Position numbers and translations under genes: made by a program. The notes beneath the pieces are model-generated. The model was not told where the DNA came from and did no database searches. It saw only the letters and a list, made by a program, of their open reading frames with translations. A DNA stretch of 64,000 nucleotides from Acidovorax sp. Leaf191 (GTDB taxonomy: Bacteria; Pseudomonadota; Gammaproteobacteria; Burkholderiales; Burkholderiaceae_C): assembly GCF_001424425.1 (NCBI RefSeq), contig NZ_LMPT01000018.1, positions 62,001 through 126,000 of the forward strand, written 5' to 3'. This document shows positions 8,453-18,502 of the stretch, piece after piece; the first letter of the stretch is position 1; every line of letters starts with the position of its first letter.

Positions 8453-10603
8453 TCAGCCTTGTGAGTGGGCCCGGGTGAGCTTCGCCAGCGCCGTGTACAG
8501 CATCTCCGGCGTGCAGGGCTTGGGCAGCACCTCGAACCCCAGGCCGCGGATGCTGTCCAGCTGCTCGGCATACCCCGTCATCAGCAGCAGTTGCTGCTGC
8601 GGCCAGGTCTGGCGGATGTACTGGGCCAGGCCCACCCCATCCATGTCGCCCGGCATGACCACGTCGGACAGCACGATGTCCGGCTGGTCGCCGCGCTCCA
8701 GCAGTTGCCGGGCCTTGGCCGTGCGGTCCACATGCGTCACGCGGCACCCGAGCGATTCGAGAATGGGCACCAGCGATGCGGCGACCTCTTCGTTGTCTTC
8801 CACCATCAGCACGGTCTTGCCCAGCGGTGCGAGCGTGGGTTGGGACGCCGAGGCCTGCTGCACCTGTGGCGCGGCTGCGGGCAGCAGCAGGCGCACCCGT
8901 GTGCCCACGCCCGGCTCGCTGGAGATCTCTGCCCGCCCGTTCAGGCGCTGGCACATGCCGTACACCTGGCTCAGGCCCAGGCCGGTGCCCTCGCCGACGG
9001 CCTTGGTCGTGAAGAAGGGCTCGAAGACCTTGCTGATCAGCTCCGGCGCGATGCCTGTGCCCGAGTCCTGCACGTCGATGAGCACCATGTCCGTGGGCGT
9101 GCTGGTGCCTGCTTCTGCGACGGTCGCATTGCGCGCCATGATCGACAGCGATCCGCCCTTGGGCATGGCGTCCCGCGCGTTGATGGCCAGGTTCAGCAGC
9201 GCCAGTTCCAGTTCCGCCAGGTCCAGGGTGACCGGTGCGGTGGCGGCATCCACCTGGACATCCAGCTGGATCTGGCTTCCCACCGCCGGGCTGACCAAGT
9301 CCTTGATGGACGGCAGCTTCTCCTGCAGCACCACGTGTTCTGCCACCAGCGGCTGGCGGCGCGAGAAGGCCAGCAGTTGCCGTGTGAGGTTGGTGGCCGA
9401 CTTGACCGCCCGTGCGATGGAGTCCACTTGCTTCGTCGCCACGCCCGGTGCCGCGCGCCTGATGAGGTGCAGGTTGTTGCTCACCACCATCAGCGCGTTG
9501 TTGAAGTCGTGCGCCACGCCGCCGGTGAGCCGGCCCAGCGCCTCCAGCTTCTGGGCCTGCAGCAGGGCCTCTTCGGCGCGGTGGCGGGTTTCGATTTCCT
9601 TCTCCAGGCTCTCCATGGTCTGCAGCGCGGTCCGGGCGTTGCGCAGCGCGAGGGTGGCCGTCAGGAAAAGTGCCGCCACGGGCAGCGCGCCCATGGCGAA
9701 CAGCGTCCCCAGCTCGGTCAGCACGTCATTGCGCAGCGCAATCAGGCTCATGCCCGTGCCCACGTAGAGGGGGTAGTTGTTGACCCTGCGGTAGGCCAGG
9801 AAGCTGTCTTCCCCGTTGACCGATGAAATGCCCCGCAGCTGCGCAGACTCCTCGCCCGTGCGCAGGTGCGTCAGCACCGGGCCTTGCGGCGACAGCCGGT
9901 CCGGCGCACCAGCGATGTCCGGCCACCGGGTGTAGATCTCCCCGCCTTCCCGAAACAGATTGACCGCCAGGCCCGGGTCGTCGGCCACCAGGTCGCTGTA
10001 GTAGCCGCGGAAGTAGGACGTCAGCAGGGTGACGTTGATGACCCCGGCGAACCGGCCCTCGTGGTCGTAAAAGCCGGTGCTGAGGTTGAGCACCGGTTCT
10101 TTCGTCGTGCGCGTGACGAGGGGCTTGGACAGGTAGGAGCCCTTGAAGCCCTGTTGATGGACCTTGAAGTACTCGCCGTCGGACAGGTCCGTGACCGGGA
10201 ACGGCAGCAGGCGGCTGCTGGCGACGGTCTTGCCTTGGGCGTCCAGGATCAGAATGGATTGGATCTGGGGCTGGTCCACGGTCCTGGCCCGCAACGCCTC
10301 GTGCAAGGCGGTTTCGTTGCCGCGCAGTTCAGCCGGGTTTCTGCCGCTGACCAGCACCAGCACCTTGTCCTGCAGCGCTTCCGACGCCGCGATCACCTTG
10401 GACGCATGCTCATGGGCGACCCGCAGCGAGCGGCTCACGCGCGCGGCGGCGTCGTCGCGGGCGCCCACGTACCGCACCGCGCCCACCACCAGATAGATGA
10501 ACAGGGGGACTGCAATGCTCAGCATGACCAGCAGGCGCAGCCAACGGACCGAGTCGCCCCGTTGGCGGGGAGCGTGGGGGGCTGCGGCGGGGCTGTCCGG
10601 CAT
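8453..10603 (-). CDS. Cache-domain hybrid histidine kinase with receiver domain
   Basis: Membrane sensor kinase (716 aa from the ATG at 10603). Two transmembrane helices (near residues 20-45 and 285-310) flank a double-Cache periplasmic sensor. The kinase core has the phospho-His in GGVAHDFNNAL, N-box LNLAINARDAMPKGG, G1 DSGTGIAPE and G2 GEGTGLGLSQVYG. It ends in a receiver domain with acceptor Asp in IVLSDVVMPG and a conserved LPKPC. The start at 10603 is chosen because AAGGA lies six bases upstream; the frame also has an ATG five codons earlier. No partner response regulator with an output domain is adjacent. Confidence 0.9.
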   Translation of the reverse strand: MPDSPAAAPHAPRQRGDSVRWLRLLVMLSIAVPLFIYLVVGAVRYVGARDDAAARVSRSLRVAHEHASKVIAASEALQDKVLVLVSGRNPAELRGNETALHEALRARTVDQPQIQSILILDAQGKTVASSRLLPFPVTDLSDGEYFKVHQQGFKGSYLSKPLVTRTTKEPVLNLSTGFYDHEGRFAGVINVTLLTSYFRGYYSDLVADDPGLAVNLFREGGEIYTRWPDIAGAPDRLSPQGPVLTHLRTGEESAQLRGISSVNGEDSFLAYRRVNNYPLYVGTGMSLIALRNDVLTELGTLFAMGALPVAALFLTATLALRNARTALQTMESLEKEIETRHRAEEALLQAQKLEALGRLTGGVAHDFNNALMVVSNNLHLIRRAAPGVATKQVDSIARAVKSATNLTRQLLAFSRRQPLVAEHVVLQEKLPSIKDLVSPAVGSQIQLDVQVDAATAPVTLDLAELELALLNLAINARDAMPKGGSLSIMARNATVAEAGTSTPTDMVLIDVQDSGTGIAPELISKVFEPFFTTKAVGEGTGLGLSQVYGMCQRLNGRAEISSEPGVGTRVRLLLPAAAPQVQQASASQPTLAPLGKTVLMVEDNEEVAASLVPILESLGCRVTHVDRTAKARQLLERGDQPDIVLSDVVMPGDMDGVGLAQYIRQTWPQQQLLLMTGYAEQLDSIRGLGFEVLPKPCTPEMLYTALAKLTRAHSQG

Positions 10604-10898
10604 GTTCCGTCCTTGCAATCACGGTTCGGTGGTGGCGGGGGTGCCGGGGCTCGGCACGCAAACCTGCAGTGTGGATTACAACCGATTCTTACTGGCAGGT
10701 AGGTGGCGCTGGCGTCTCTTGGGAAGGGTTGAGCTCCTTGGAGCGCGGGAAAGCGGGGACCTGAGCCGGTTCATTCCCTGACCGCCCTCCAGCGCCGCCG
10801 CCTACAAGCCCGCAATGGGGCCGTACACAAGATGAATGTGGCTTTGGAGCAGCACACCGCGCGTCCCAGGGCCTTCCACCACGCAACAAGGCCCCGCA

Positions 10899-13295
10899 AT
10901 GATCAAAGACTCCCGTGCTGCAGGCACCTCGGCAGCTGCCGCAGCCAGAAACACCGACAGCGGCCCGTCCGCTCTCGGTCCGCCCGCCGATGCGCATTCC
11001 GCCAAGGCTGGCGAGACCCATGACATGGCGGCAGCCATGCCCTACAACCCGGGCAAGGCGGCCGAACACGGTTTTCAGAACGGCGTGAATCCCCCGGCGG
11101 GCACCACGGTAGAGGCACCGTCCCGCCTGCCGCTGGGCAGCACCTTGTCGGAGGCCAACAGCACCGAGAAGACAGGCACCGTGGCGCCCGAAGGTGTGAA
11201 CGCCACCATCGCCCCCCTGGACAGGGTGCGGGTGGACTCCACCGGGCAGGTGCTCACCACCAACCAGGGCGTGCCGATTGCGGACAACCAGAACTCGCTC
11301 AAATATGGCGAGCGTGGCCCGGCCTTGCTGGAGGACTTCATCCTCCGCGAGAAGATCACCCACTTCGACCACGAGCGCATTCCCGAACGCATCGTGCACG
11401 CACGCGGCTCTGGCGCCCACGGGTTTTTTGAATGCTACGAGCCTTTGACCGAACTCACCCGGGCCGCACCGTTCAAGGAGGCTGGCAAGGTCACCCCGGT
11501 GTTCGTGCGCTTTTCGACGGTGCAGGGCGAGCGCGGTTCCAAGGACACGGCGCGCGATGTGCGCGGCTTTGCCGTCAAGTTCTACACCGACGAAGGCAAC
11601 TGGGACCTGGTGGGCAACAACATGCCGGTGTTCTTCATCCAGGACGCGATGAAGTTCCCTGACCTGGTGCACGCCGTCAAGCCCGAGCCCCATCACCAGA
11701 TGCCGCAGGCCGCAAGCGCGCACGACACCTTCTGGGACTTCGTCTCGCTGATGCCGGAGTCCACCCACATGCTGATGTGGGTGATGTCGGACCGCGCCAT
11801 TCCGCGCAGCTACGCCACGATGCAGGGCTTCGGCGTGCACACCTTCCGGTTCGTCAATGCAGCGGGCGAGTCGGTGTTCGTGAAGTTCCACTGGAACCCG
11901 AAGGCCGGCACGCATTCGCTGGTGTGGGACGAGGCGGTCAAGATATCCGGCGCAGACCCAGATTTCCATCGCCGCGACCTTTGGGAGCGCATCGAGGCCG
12001 GTGCCTATCCGGAATATGAGCTGGGCGTGCAGGTGTTCACCGAAGAGCAGGCTGACAAATTCAGCTTCGACATCCTGGACGCCACCAAGATCATCCCGGA
12101 AGAGCTGGTGCCCGTGCGCCGCATCGGCCGCATGGTCCTCAACCGCAACCCGGACAACTTCTTCGCCGAGACGGAGCAGGTGGCCTTCTGTGCGGCGCAC
12201 GTGGTGCCGGGCATCGATTTTTCCAACGACCCGCTGCTGGCAGGGCGTATCCATTCGTACATCGACACGCAGATATCGCGGCTGGGCGGGCCCAACTTCC
12301 ACGAGTTGCCCATCAACGCCCCGGTCGCGCCCGTGCACAACAACCAGCGCGACGGCATGCACCGGCAGGCCATTCACCGCGGAAAGGTCTCCTACGAGCC
12401 CAATTCCCTTGCGGGAGGCTGCCCCTTTCAGGCGGGTGCGGCGCAGGGCTTCGTGTCGGTGCCCGCACGCATCGAGGCCAAGGAAGCACAAGGCAAGGTC
12501 CGCGCCAAGCCCGAGAAGTTCGCCGACCACTACACGCAGGCCCGGCTGTTCCTGGACAGCCAGACGCCCGTGGAGAAAGCACACATCGCTGCCGCTTTCC
12601 GCTTCGAGTTGAGCAAGGTGACGGTACCGGCAGTGCGGGAGCGCATGGTGGCATCGCTGCTGAATGTGTCCGAGGAGTTGGGCCACGAGGTGGCCGCCGG
12701 GCTGGGCATGGAGCCTTTGCCCCCACCCATGCAGTGCGCGCTCGCCAAGCCGCCCAAGCCCGAGGTGGCCCGATCGGACGCGTTGTCGCTGCTGGCCCGT
12801 CCGGGTGACGGCAGCCTGATGGGCCGCAAGGTGGCCATCCTGGTGGCTGATGGCGTGGTGGGGCAGAGCGCGGTGGATCTCCAAGCCGCGCTGTTCGCGC
12901 AAGGGGCGGTCGGCCGCTTCGTGGCGCCGCGCATCGGGCCGGTGAAAACGGCCGACAAGGTGGCCATCAACGCCGATGCGTCGCTGGAGAACGAGCCCGG
13001 CTTCCTGTTCGATGCATTGGCCCTGCCCGACGGCGATGCGGGGGTGAAGGCGCTGTCCGCGGACGGCCACACCATGGAATGCCTCAAGGACCAGTTCCGC
13101 CACGGCAAGACCATTCTGGTCATGCCGGCGTCTTCGGCGCTGATGCTCAAGGCGCAGATTCCGTCCACGCTCCCATCGGGAGACGCGGACCCAGGGATCG
13201 TGTTCGGTGCAGGGTCTCGGGAGTTCGAGCTGTTTATCGAGGGCATTGCCCGCCACCGCCATCCGGAGCGGGAGACGGACCCGCCGCTGGTCTGA
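10899..13295 (+). CDS. katE: Large-subunit catalase, HPII type
   Basis: Haem catalase of about 798 aa that breaks down hydrogen peroxide, clade 2 with a C-terminal flavodoxin/DJ-1-like domain. Active-site His167 (IVHARGSG), Asn240 (LVGNN) and haem-ligand Tyr454 ([10 protein letters not shown]) are present. The position of E. coli HPII His392, which forms a His-Tyr cross-link there, reads as Cys431 (AFCAAH). The N-terminal extension before [10 protein letters not shown] is long (about 140 residues) and Ala/Gly-rich. The C-terminal domain starts near [14 protein letters not shown]. The start at 10899 has AAGG seven bases upstream and is preferred to the ATG at 10836. It is divergent from the kinase gene and convergent with the chemotaxis transducer. 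Confidence 0.95.
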   Translation: MIKDSRAAGTSAAAAARNTDSGPSALGPPADAHSAKAGETHDMAAAMPYNPGKAAEHGFQNGVNPPAGTTVEAPSRLPLGSTLSEANSTEKTGTVAPEGVNATIAPLDRVRVDSTGQVLTTNQGVPIADNQNSLKYGERGPALLEDFILREKITHFDHERIPERIVHARGSGAHGFFECYEPLTELTRAAPFKEAGKVTPVFVRFSTVQGERGSKDTARDVRGFAVKFYTDEGNWDLVGNNMPVFFIQDAMKFPDLVHAVKPEPHHQMPQAASAHDTFWDFVSLMPESTHMLMWVMSDRAIPRSYATMQGFGVHTFRFVNAAGESVFVKFHWNPKAGTHSLVWDEAVKISGADPDFHRRDLWERIEAGAYPEYELGVQVFTEEQADKFSFDILDATKIIPEELVPVRRIGRMVLNRNPDNFFAETEQVAFCAAHVVPGIDFSNDPLLAGRIHSYIDTQISRLGGPNFHELPINAPVAPVHNNQRDGMHRQAIHRGKVSYEPNSLAGGCPFQAGAAQGFVSVPARIEAKEAQGKVRAKPEKFADHYTQARLFLDSQTPVEKAHIAAAFRFELSKVTVPAVRERMVASLLNVSEELGHEVAAGLGMEPLPPPMQCALAKPPKPEVARSDALSLLARPGDGSLMGRKVAILVADGVVGQSAVDLQAALFAQGAVGRFVAPRIGPVKTADKVAINADASLENEPGFLFDALALPDGDAGVKALSADGHTMECLKDQFRHGKTILVMPASSALMLKAQIPSTLPSGDADPGIVFGAGSREFELFIEGIARHRHPERETDPPLV

Positions 13296-13311
13296 GCGAG
13301 GGCTGCCACAG

Positions 13312-13340
13312 CGACGGCCCCCGCTGGTGGGGCCCGTCGC
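13312..13340 (+). terminator. Hairpin downstream of katE
   Basis: GCGACGGCCCC pairs with GGGG-C-CCGTCGC around a six-base loop, starting 17 bases after the katE stop codon. There is no clear U-tract, so it may end transcription only partly, or serve as a boundary between the convergent katE and transducer genes. Confidence 0.5.
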
Positions 13341-13387
13341 AAGTGGCAATTCGCAATTCGCTATTCGCAAGTGCCAGGTCGCAGTCG
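13339..13387. repeat. Degenerate 7-bp tandem repeat, second copy
   Basis: Units read GCAAGTG, GCAATTC, GCAATTC, GCTATTC, GCAAGTG, CCAGGTC, GCAGTCG, in register. It shares the GCAAGTG unit and the 7-bp period with the repeat at 1739-1793. It lies between the convergent 3' ends of katE and the chemotaxis transducer gene. Confidence 0.6.
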
Positions 13388-13401
13388 CCGCAGGCCGCGG
13401 C

Positions 13402-15051
13402 TCAAGCCGGTGCGAGCAAGGCCCGGGAGGGAACTCCAGCGATCGCACGCGTTGACCCCGCGTGCCCGAACGCGGTGCTTGCCGAGTCTTCCAGTTGGAA
13501 GGTGCGCACCGCCTCGGTCAGTTGCTGCGCCTGCATCTCCAGGCTCTTGGCAGCAGCGGCGCTTTGCTCCACCAGCGCTGCGTTCTGCTGCGTGGCATGG
13601 TCCATCTGATTGACGGCCTGGCCGATCTGGGAAATGCCCGTGCTCTGCTCGGAACTGGCCGAGCTGATCTCGCCGACGATGTCCGTCACGCGCTTGATCG
13701 CCCCCACGACCTCGACCATGGTCTGCCCGGCCTGGTCCACCAGACCGGTACCCACGGACACCTTTTCCACGCTCTCATTGATCAGGGCCTTGATCTCCTT
13801 GGCGGCGCTGGCGCTGCGCTGCGCGAGGTTGCGCACCTCGGTGGCCACCACCGCGAAGCCGCGGCCTTGCTCTCCAGCCCGCGCGGCTTCCACCGCGGCG
13901 TTGAGCGCCAGGATGTTGGTCTGGAAGGCGATGCCATCGATCACACCGATGATGTCCGAGATCTTGCGCGAGCTGTCATTGATGTCCCGCATGGTGGTGA
14001 CCACTTTGGAGACCACCTCGCCGCCCCGTGTGGCCACGGCGGATGCGCTGATGGCCAGCTGATCGGCCATCTTGGCGTTCTCGGCGTTGTTGCGGATCGT
14101 GGAGGTGAACTCCTCCATCGTGGCTGCAGTCTGCTGCAGCGCGCTGGCCTGCTCTTCGGTGCGCTGGCTCAGGTCTGCATTGCCCATGGCGATTTCGCTG
14201 GTGCCGGTGGAGATGGAGTCGGTGGCGCCCCGCACCTTGCTCACGATGCTGGCCAGATTCTGCTGCATGGCGCTCAGCGATGCCAGCACGCTGCCGTCCG
14301 GAGCCGCGCTGGCCCCGGCAATGCTCGACAGGTTGCCGCCCGCCACCTTGCTGGCGGCACTGCTCAGCGCATCGGGCTCCGCACCCAGGGCCCTGAGCAC
14401 GCCGCGGGTGATCGCCACCCCGCAGGCAGCCGCGATCACGGTGGCCAGCAGCGCGAGGCCGATCAGAAACCGCCGTTGGAACTCGAAGTCGGCCTCGGAG
14501 GAGTGCACCAGTTGGTGGGAGCGGTCATCGGTCGTTTTTTGGTATTCGCTGGTCTTGGCGATCAGGGCGGCGAGCAGCGGCCGGCATTCGTCATTGATTT
14601 TCGCAATGGCCTCGTCCTTTTTGTCGGCCATGGCCAAATCGACGATGGACAGGGCCACGGGACCGTACGACTGCTCGATCTTCGCGAGGTCGGCGACCAG
14701 CGCCTTGACGTTGGCCGGAATGCCCGGGCCCTCTACGGCCTGCTGGAGCAGGCCCAGGCGCTTCTGGACGTCTTCATGGGCTTTGGTGACGGCGGCTTTT
14801 TCGGCATCGCGCTCTGCGGGCTTGGTGGCCAGCACCAGGTTTCTCGCTGCCACCGCGCGCCGGTCCACAGCGCTTCGAATCTCCTGGGCCAGGTGGGCCC
14901 GTGCGTTGATGCCGGTCACAAAATCATGGAACTGCACCTTGGCGCTGCTCATGTCCTTGATGGCGACCGCAGACAGCAACACGATCAGCACCACCATCAG
15001 CCCGAACGAAAGCCCCAGTTTGGCCCGCATCGTCATATTCCGAACTACCAT
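13402..15051 (-). CDS. Methyl-accepting chemotaxis protein
   Basis: Membrane chemoreceptor (549 aa) that controls CheA through CheW. It has an N-terminal helix ([20 protein letters not shown]), a four-helix-bundle ligand domain, a second helix near residue 200 ([20 protein letters not shown]), a HAMP-like linker and a long signalling coiled coil. The hairpin tip shows [20 protein letters not shown]. The ATG at 15051 is chosen because GGGAGG lies just upstream; the longer frame from 15111 is less likely. No CheB/CheR-docking pentapeptide is visible at the C-terminus, which ends ALLAPA. No che genes are nearby, so it is an orphan receptor. Confidence 0.92.
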   Translation of the reverse strand: MVVRNMTMRAKLGLSFGLMVVLIVLLSAVAIKDMSSAKVQFHDFVTGINARAHLAQEIRSAVDRRAVAARNLVLATKPAERDAEKAAVTKAHEDVQKRLGLLQQAVEGPGIPANVKALVADLAKIEQSYGPVALSIVDLAMADKKDEAIAKINDECRPLLAALIAKTSEYQKTTDDRSHQLVHSSEADFEFQRRFLIGLALLATVIAAACGVAITRGVLRALGAEPDALSSAASKVAGGNLSSIAGASAAPDGSVLASLSAMQQNLASIVSKVRGATDSISTGTSEIAMGNADLSQRTEEQASALQQTAATMEEFTSTIRNNAENAKMADQLAISASAVATRGGEVVSKVVTTMRDINDSSRKISDIIGVIDGIAFQTNILALNAAVEAARAGEQGRGFAVVATEVRNLAQRSASAAKEIKALINESVEKVSVGTGLVDQAGQTMVEVVGAIKRVTDIVGEISSASSEQSTGISQIGQAVNQMDHATQQNAALVEQSAAAAKSLEMQAQQLTEAVRTFQLEDSASTAFGHAGSTRAIAGVPSRALLAPA

Positions 15052-15371
15052 TTTTCCTCCCGCAATGACTTGATCTATGTCATGGTCCGGCCGGATGTAA
15101 CACTTTGTCAATAGAAAATGGCTATGTCGATAGTGCGTGTTGATGTGGTGCCGAAATGCACGTAGAGCCCCGTATAGACGGCGCTCGAAGACGGAGTTAG
15201 TAAGCGCACGCTGCGAGCGCGCAGCAACATCCCGGTGGCTATGGGAGTGAAAACCAGCTCCGGCGCTCGACCCGCCTCAGTTGTTGCTATCAATTCAGGA
15301 ATTTTCACGGTGCAGCCGTGCTGCTGCGATCGCATCCCCGAAAATCGCGGCAGCGGGCGTCGCTGTCCGGC
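15052..15371. other. Intergenic region upstream of the chemoreceptor gene
   Basis: 320 bases without a convincing gene. It contains the chemoreceptor ribosome binding site, a TTGACA on the minus strand (15106-15111) without a good -10 partner, and a 7-bp inverted repeat GTGAAAA (15247-15253) / TTTTCAC (15302-15308) enclosing 48 bases. A 75-codon frame here has no recognisable features and I treat it as noncoding. Confidence 0.5.
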
Positions 15372-16265
15372 TCAGGCAGCCTTCTTTTGCGCAGCAGCCT
15401 TTTTTGCGGGCGCTGCCTTCGCCGCGGCCTTTCGGGCAGGGGTTTTGGCGGGCGGCTTCGCGCCGGATTTGCCGCCGCCTTTGAGGCTGCGCTGGAGCAG
15501 CGCGGTGAGGTCGATCACTGCGCCGGACTTCGGCGCTTCCTCTTGCGGCTCCAGCACGGTCTTGCCTTCGCCGGCCTTGGCTTTCTTGTCCACCAGCTTC
15601 ATCACCTGCAGGCGGAACTCGTCCTTGAAATCCTCAGGGTCCCAGGGGCCGGACATTTCCTCCACCAGCTGCTTGGCCATCTTGAGCTCGGCCGCGCTCA
15701 CACCGTTCTTGCCGGAGGCGGGCAGGTCCAGTGAGTCCAGGGTCTTGACCTCGTCACCCCAGCGCAGAAGGTTCAGCACCAGCGCCGGCCCCGAAGGCAC
15801 CAGTGCCGCCAGGTGCTGCTTGGTCGCGATGACGACCTTGGCCAAGCCGATCTTTCCGGTCGCCACCAGGGTCTCGCGCAAGAGCGCGTAGACCTTGTCG
15901 CTCTTGTTGATGGGCGCCACGTAGTAGGGGCGCTCCAGGAAGATGAAGGGCATCTCGTTGGCACCGATGAACCGCTGGATCTCGATGGTCTGCGTGGTCT
16001 TGGGAAACACCGCCTCGATTTCCTCGGGGCTGATGATCACGTACTTGCCGTCCTCGTACTCCACGCCCTTGACGATGTTGTCCTTGTCGATCTCCTTGCC
16101 CGTGCGCTTGTTGATGCGCTTGTAGCCCACCGGGTCCATGGACCGCTTGTCCAGCCAATCGAAATCCACCCCTTGCTCGCTGGAAGCGGTGTGCAGTCCG
16201 ACAGGGATATGGACAAGGCCGAAGGTGATGGCGCCTTTCCAGAGGGTGCGACTTCCAGTGGCCAT
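15372..16265 (-). CDS. ku: Non-homologous end-joining protein Ku
   Basis: Bacterial Ku of 297 aa. It binds broken DNA ends as a homodimer ring and recruits ligase LigD. The conserved opening RTLWKGAITFGLVHIPVGLH is followed by DWLDKRSMDPVGYKRINK, KGVEYEDGKYVIISPEEIEA and the core IEIQRFI and FLERPYYVAP. The tail (after about residue 262) is Lys/Ala/Pro-rich (KAAAKAAPAKKAAAQKKAA), typical of extended C-termini that bind DNA nonspecifically. The ATG at 16265 has GGAG ten bases upstream. No ligD gene is in this window. Confidence 0.95.
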   Translation of the reverse strand: MATGSRTLWKGAITFGLVHIPVGLHTASSEQGVDFDWLDKRSMDPVGYKRINKRTGKEIDKDNIVKGVEYEDGKYVIISPEEIEAVFPKTTQTIEIQRFIGANEMPFIFLERPYYVAPINKSDKVYALLRETLVATGKIGLAKVVIATKQHLAALVPSGPALVLNLLRWGDEVKTLDSLDLPASGKNGVSAAELKMAKQLVEEMSGPWDPEDFKDEFRLQVMKLVDKKAKAGEGKTVLEPQEEAPKSGAVIDLTALLQRSLKGGGKSGAKPPAKTPARKAAAKAAPAKKAAAQKKAA

Positions 16266-16404
16266 GGTGTGATCTCTCCGCACGGGGAACCCGGGTGTTA
16301 CCAGTGTGCGGCGTGGCACCGTTGTGGGGTGTAGGTGTTTGCTTACCTGATCGGTAGGCCTCGGCATGGTCACGCCTTGGGTGCCCGGCCCCTATGCTCG
16401 CTGT

Positions 16405-16746
16405 ATGCCAACCACACTGCGCCATATCTCCATCCATGTGGAAGAAACTTCGCCAAGCGCCTTTTACTGGGTGCTGAACGAGCGCGAGGACGGTGACCGC
16501 TGGAACGAGATCGCGAAATCGGACTCGGCGGCGCGCAGCTACAAGGACGCGATGGCCGAAGGATTGGCCGCGCTGCAAGCCCTGGTCGAAGACTTGGACG
16601 TGGGTCCACGCCGGCCCGGCAGATTGCGCAGCGACAGCGCCCGGGAGCCTGCCAAGCGCCGGCAGGCCCCGCCGGAAGAGGTCGTGCCAAGCAAGCCGAA
16701 AGAGTCCGACAGTCCTGCGCCATTCGGGTTCGGCCCGGCCGTTTGA
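16405..16746 (+). CDS. Small conserved-looking protein of unknown function
   Basis: 113-aa soluble protein starting MPTTLRHISIHVEETSPSAF. The first 75 residues (VLNEREDGDRWNEIAKSDSA and so on) look folded. The rest is Arg/Pro-rich and probably disordered, ending FGFGPAV. I do not recognise the family. It is divergent from ku (139 bp between starts) and convergent with the following kinase gene. Codon use looks like its neighbours. Confidence 0.65.
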   Translation: MPTTLRHISIHVEETSPSAFYWVLNEREDGDRWNEIAKSDSAARSYKDAMAEGLAALQALVEDLDVGPRRPGRLRSDSAREPAKRRQAPPEEVVPSKPKESDSPAPFGFGPAV

Positions 16747-16813
16747 CCTTTCACAGCGGCCACGACGCCCCCCGCACGGCAAGGCTGCAGGCGCGCCGCG
16801 CCAGGGTCGGCCT

Positions 16814-18484
16814 TCAGGCCCGAAGGCGCCAGCGGGCCAGTTCGCTGCCCACCGCAGAGTTCAGTGTCTCCAGGTCGAACGGCTTCTTCAGCACGGATTG
16901 CACGCCCACCAGCCGTTCCACCTCGGCCATGTCCGCATAGCCCGTGGCCATCAGCACCGGAATTTCGGGGTAGAGCTGGCGGGCCGCCGCGATGAACTCG
17001 GCACCATTCATGCCGGGCATCAGGTAGTCCGCCATGAGCAGGTCGGGCATGCGGCGCTGCAACTCTCGCAGGCCGCTTTCGCCATCGCTGGCCTCGCGCA
17101 CGCTGTAGTTCAGCAATCGCAGCCCTTCGGTGATGCCCCGCCTGACGGCATCGTCGTCTTCCACCACCAGCACCTCGGTGCGCCTGGCGGGGTTGGCGGC
17201 ACCGCCCGGCGCGGCTGCGGCGTCCGGCGCGCTCTGCACCGCCGGAGTCGCCTGAGCGAACTGCAGCGTGACCGTGGTGCCTTCGCCCTCGCGGCTGTGG
17301 ATCTCGGCGCTGCCGCCCGACTGGCTGGCAAAGCCATACACCTGGCTCAGTCCCAGCCCGGTCCCCTCGCCGTCGGCCTTGGTGGTGAAAAACGGATCGA
17401 ACACCTTGGACTGCAGTGCTTCCGGAATCCCGCAGCCCGTGTCCTGCACGCTGATCTGCACCCGCCGTACACCGTCGTTGCCGGGGACCAGCCTGGTGCG
17501 GATGGTCAGGTGGCCACCGTCGGGCATCGCGTCGCGCGAGTTGACGGCCATGTTGAGCAGCGCCATTTCCAGCTGCGCACCGTCGAACAACGCCCACGCC
17601 TCGTCCTCGCACAAATCCATGTGCACCTGTACCTTGGAGCCCACCGATACTTCGATCAGCTCCCGCAGGTTGCCGACCATCGTGTTGACCTCGTGCAACT
17701 TCGGCAACAGGCTTTGCGCGCGTGAGAAGGACAGGAGCTGCGCGGTCAGTCTTGCTCCCCGGTCCACGGATTCCTTGGCACGGCGCGCGTAGTCGGCCAG
17801 CCGTTTCTCGTCGGCCAGCCGCATGATGAACTGCAGGTTCATGCTCACGGCGTGCAGCAGGTTGTTGAAGTCGTGGGCGATCCCCCCCGTGAGCCGGCCG
17901 ATGGCCTCCAGCTTCTGGCTTTGCACGACTTTGGACTGGATGCGTTCCCGGTCGGCGATTTCGCGCATGAGGCGGTCATTGGCCCCAGCCAGATCGCTGG
18001 TGCGCGCGGCGATGCGGCTTTCCAGGTCTGCATTGAGCTGCTCCACGGTCTGCTTGGCAGATTCGATATCGGTCAGGTGCCGCCGCGAGGCGTATTGCCG
18101 TGCCCGCGCCCGAAAGGCCGAGCGCGCCGCACTGAGCAGCGTGTCGGGGTTGACCGGTCGCTCCAGGATCACCAGGTTGCCCAGCTCCTGCAGGGACAGC
18201 GCCGCACGTGCGGATCGGCGCACCGGCTGGCGCGTGGCCAGCACCACGAATGGAAAGTCCGACCATGCAGGCTGCTGCGCCAGATAGTTGCGCAGCGATT
18301 CATCCAGGCCGCCTGCCAGCACCTCTTCCGTGAGAACGGCGGTGGACGCCCCGGCTTCCAGCTCGGACAGCAGCGTTGCCGCATCGCTGCAGATCAGGCA
18401 TTGCAGCGCATCGCGGCGCAGCACCGACTCGATCACCTGTGCGTCGCGACCGTGCGGCGCAAGGATTAGCACGCGACCTTCCAT
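16814..18484 (-). CDS. Hybrid histidine kinase with N-terminal degenerate receiver, KaiC partner
   Basis: Soluble 556-aa kinase. Residues 1-120 have the fold pattern of a receiver domain (RVLILAPHGRD, then STAVLTEEVL) but lack the acidic pair and the phospho-Asp (Thr52/Glu53 stand at that position), so it is a pseudo-receiver. A coiled coil (about 135-185) leads to the phospho-His204 (GGIAHDFNNLL), then N-box MAVNSRDAMPDGG, G1 DTGCGIPEA and G2 GEGTGLGLSQVYG. A C-terminal receiver has its acceptor in LLMADYLMPGM and a conserved Lys in VLKKPF. AAGGGA five bases upstream supports the ATG. The gene begins 18 bp after the KaiC-like gene, so the two are probably one operon. Confidence 0.9.
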   Translation of the reverse strand: MEGRVLILAPHGRDAQVIESVLRRDALQCLICSDAATLLSELEAGASTAVLTEEVLAGGLDESLRNYLAQQPAWSDFPFVVLATRQPVRRSARAALSLQELGNLVILERPVNPDTLLSAARSAFRARARQYASRRHLTDIESAKQTVEQLNADLESRIAARTSDLAGANDRLMREIADRERIQSKVVQSQKLEAIGRLTGGIAHDFNNLLHAVSMNLQFIMRLADEKRLADYARRAKESVDRGARLTAQLLSFSRAQSLLPKLHEVNTMVGNLRELIEVSVGSKVQVHMDLCEDEAWALFDGAQLEMALLNMAVNSRDAMPDGGHLTIRTRLVPGNDGVRRVQISVQDTGCGIPEALQSKVFDPFFTTKADGEGTGLGLSQVYGFASQSGGSAEIHSREGEGTTVTLQFAQATPAVQSAPDAAAAPGGAANPARRTEVLVVEDDDAVRRGITEGLRLLNYSVREASDGESGLRELQRRMPDLLMADYLMPGMNGAEFIAAARQLYPEIPVLMATGYADMAEVERLVGVQSVLKKPFDLETLNSAVGSELARWRLRA

Positions 18485-18502
18485 GCGATTCCCTTGTGTT
18501 TT

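Noticed and set aside
8177..8464. Possible repeat protein encoded by the 8-bp array (Pro-Gly-Val-Gln-type repeats)
   Set aside because: The repeat unit is not a multiple of three bases, no ribosome binding site is present, and frames on both strands are open only because the repeat has no stop codons.
10689..13448. 919-codon minus-strand frame opposite katE
   Set aside because: Composition is Gly/His/Arg/Val-rich as expected for an antisense shadow; katE has complete catalytic motifs.
15070..15083. FNR/Dnr-like box TTGAT-CTAT-GTCAT before the chemoreceptor gene
   Set aside because: Nine of ten bases fit, but it lies only about 19-32 bp before the start codon, too close for a class II activator site, and no promoter fits.
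15108..15335. 75-aa minus-strand frame
   Set aside because: No ribosome binding site and no recognisable motif, and it overlaps the inverted-repeat element.
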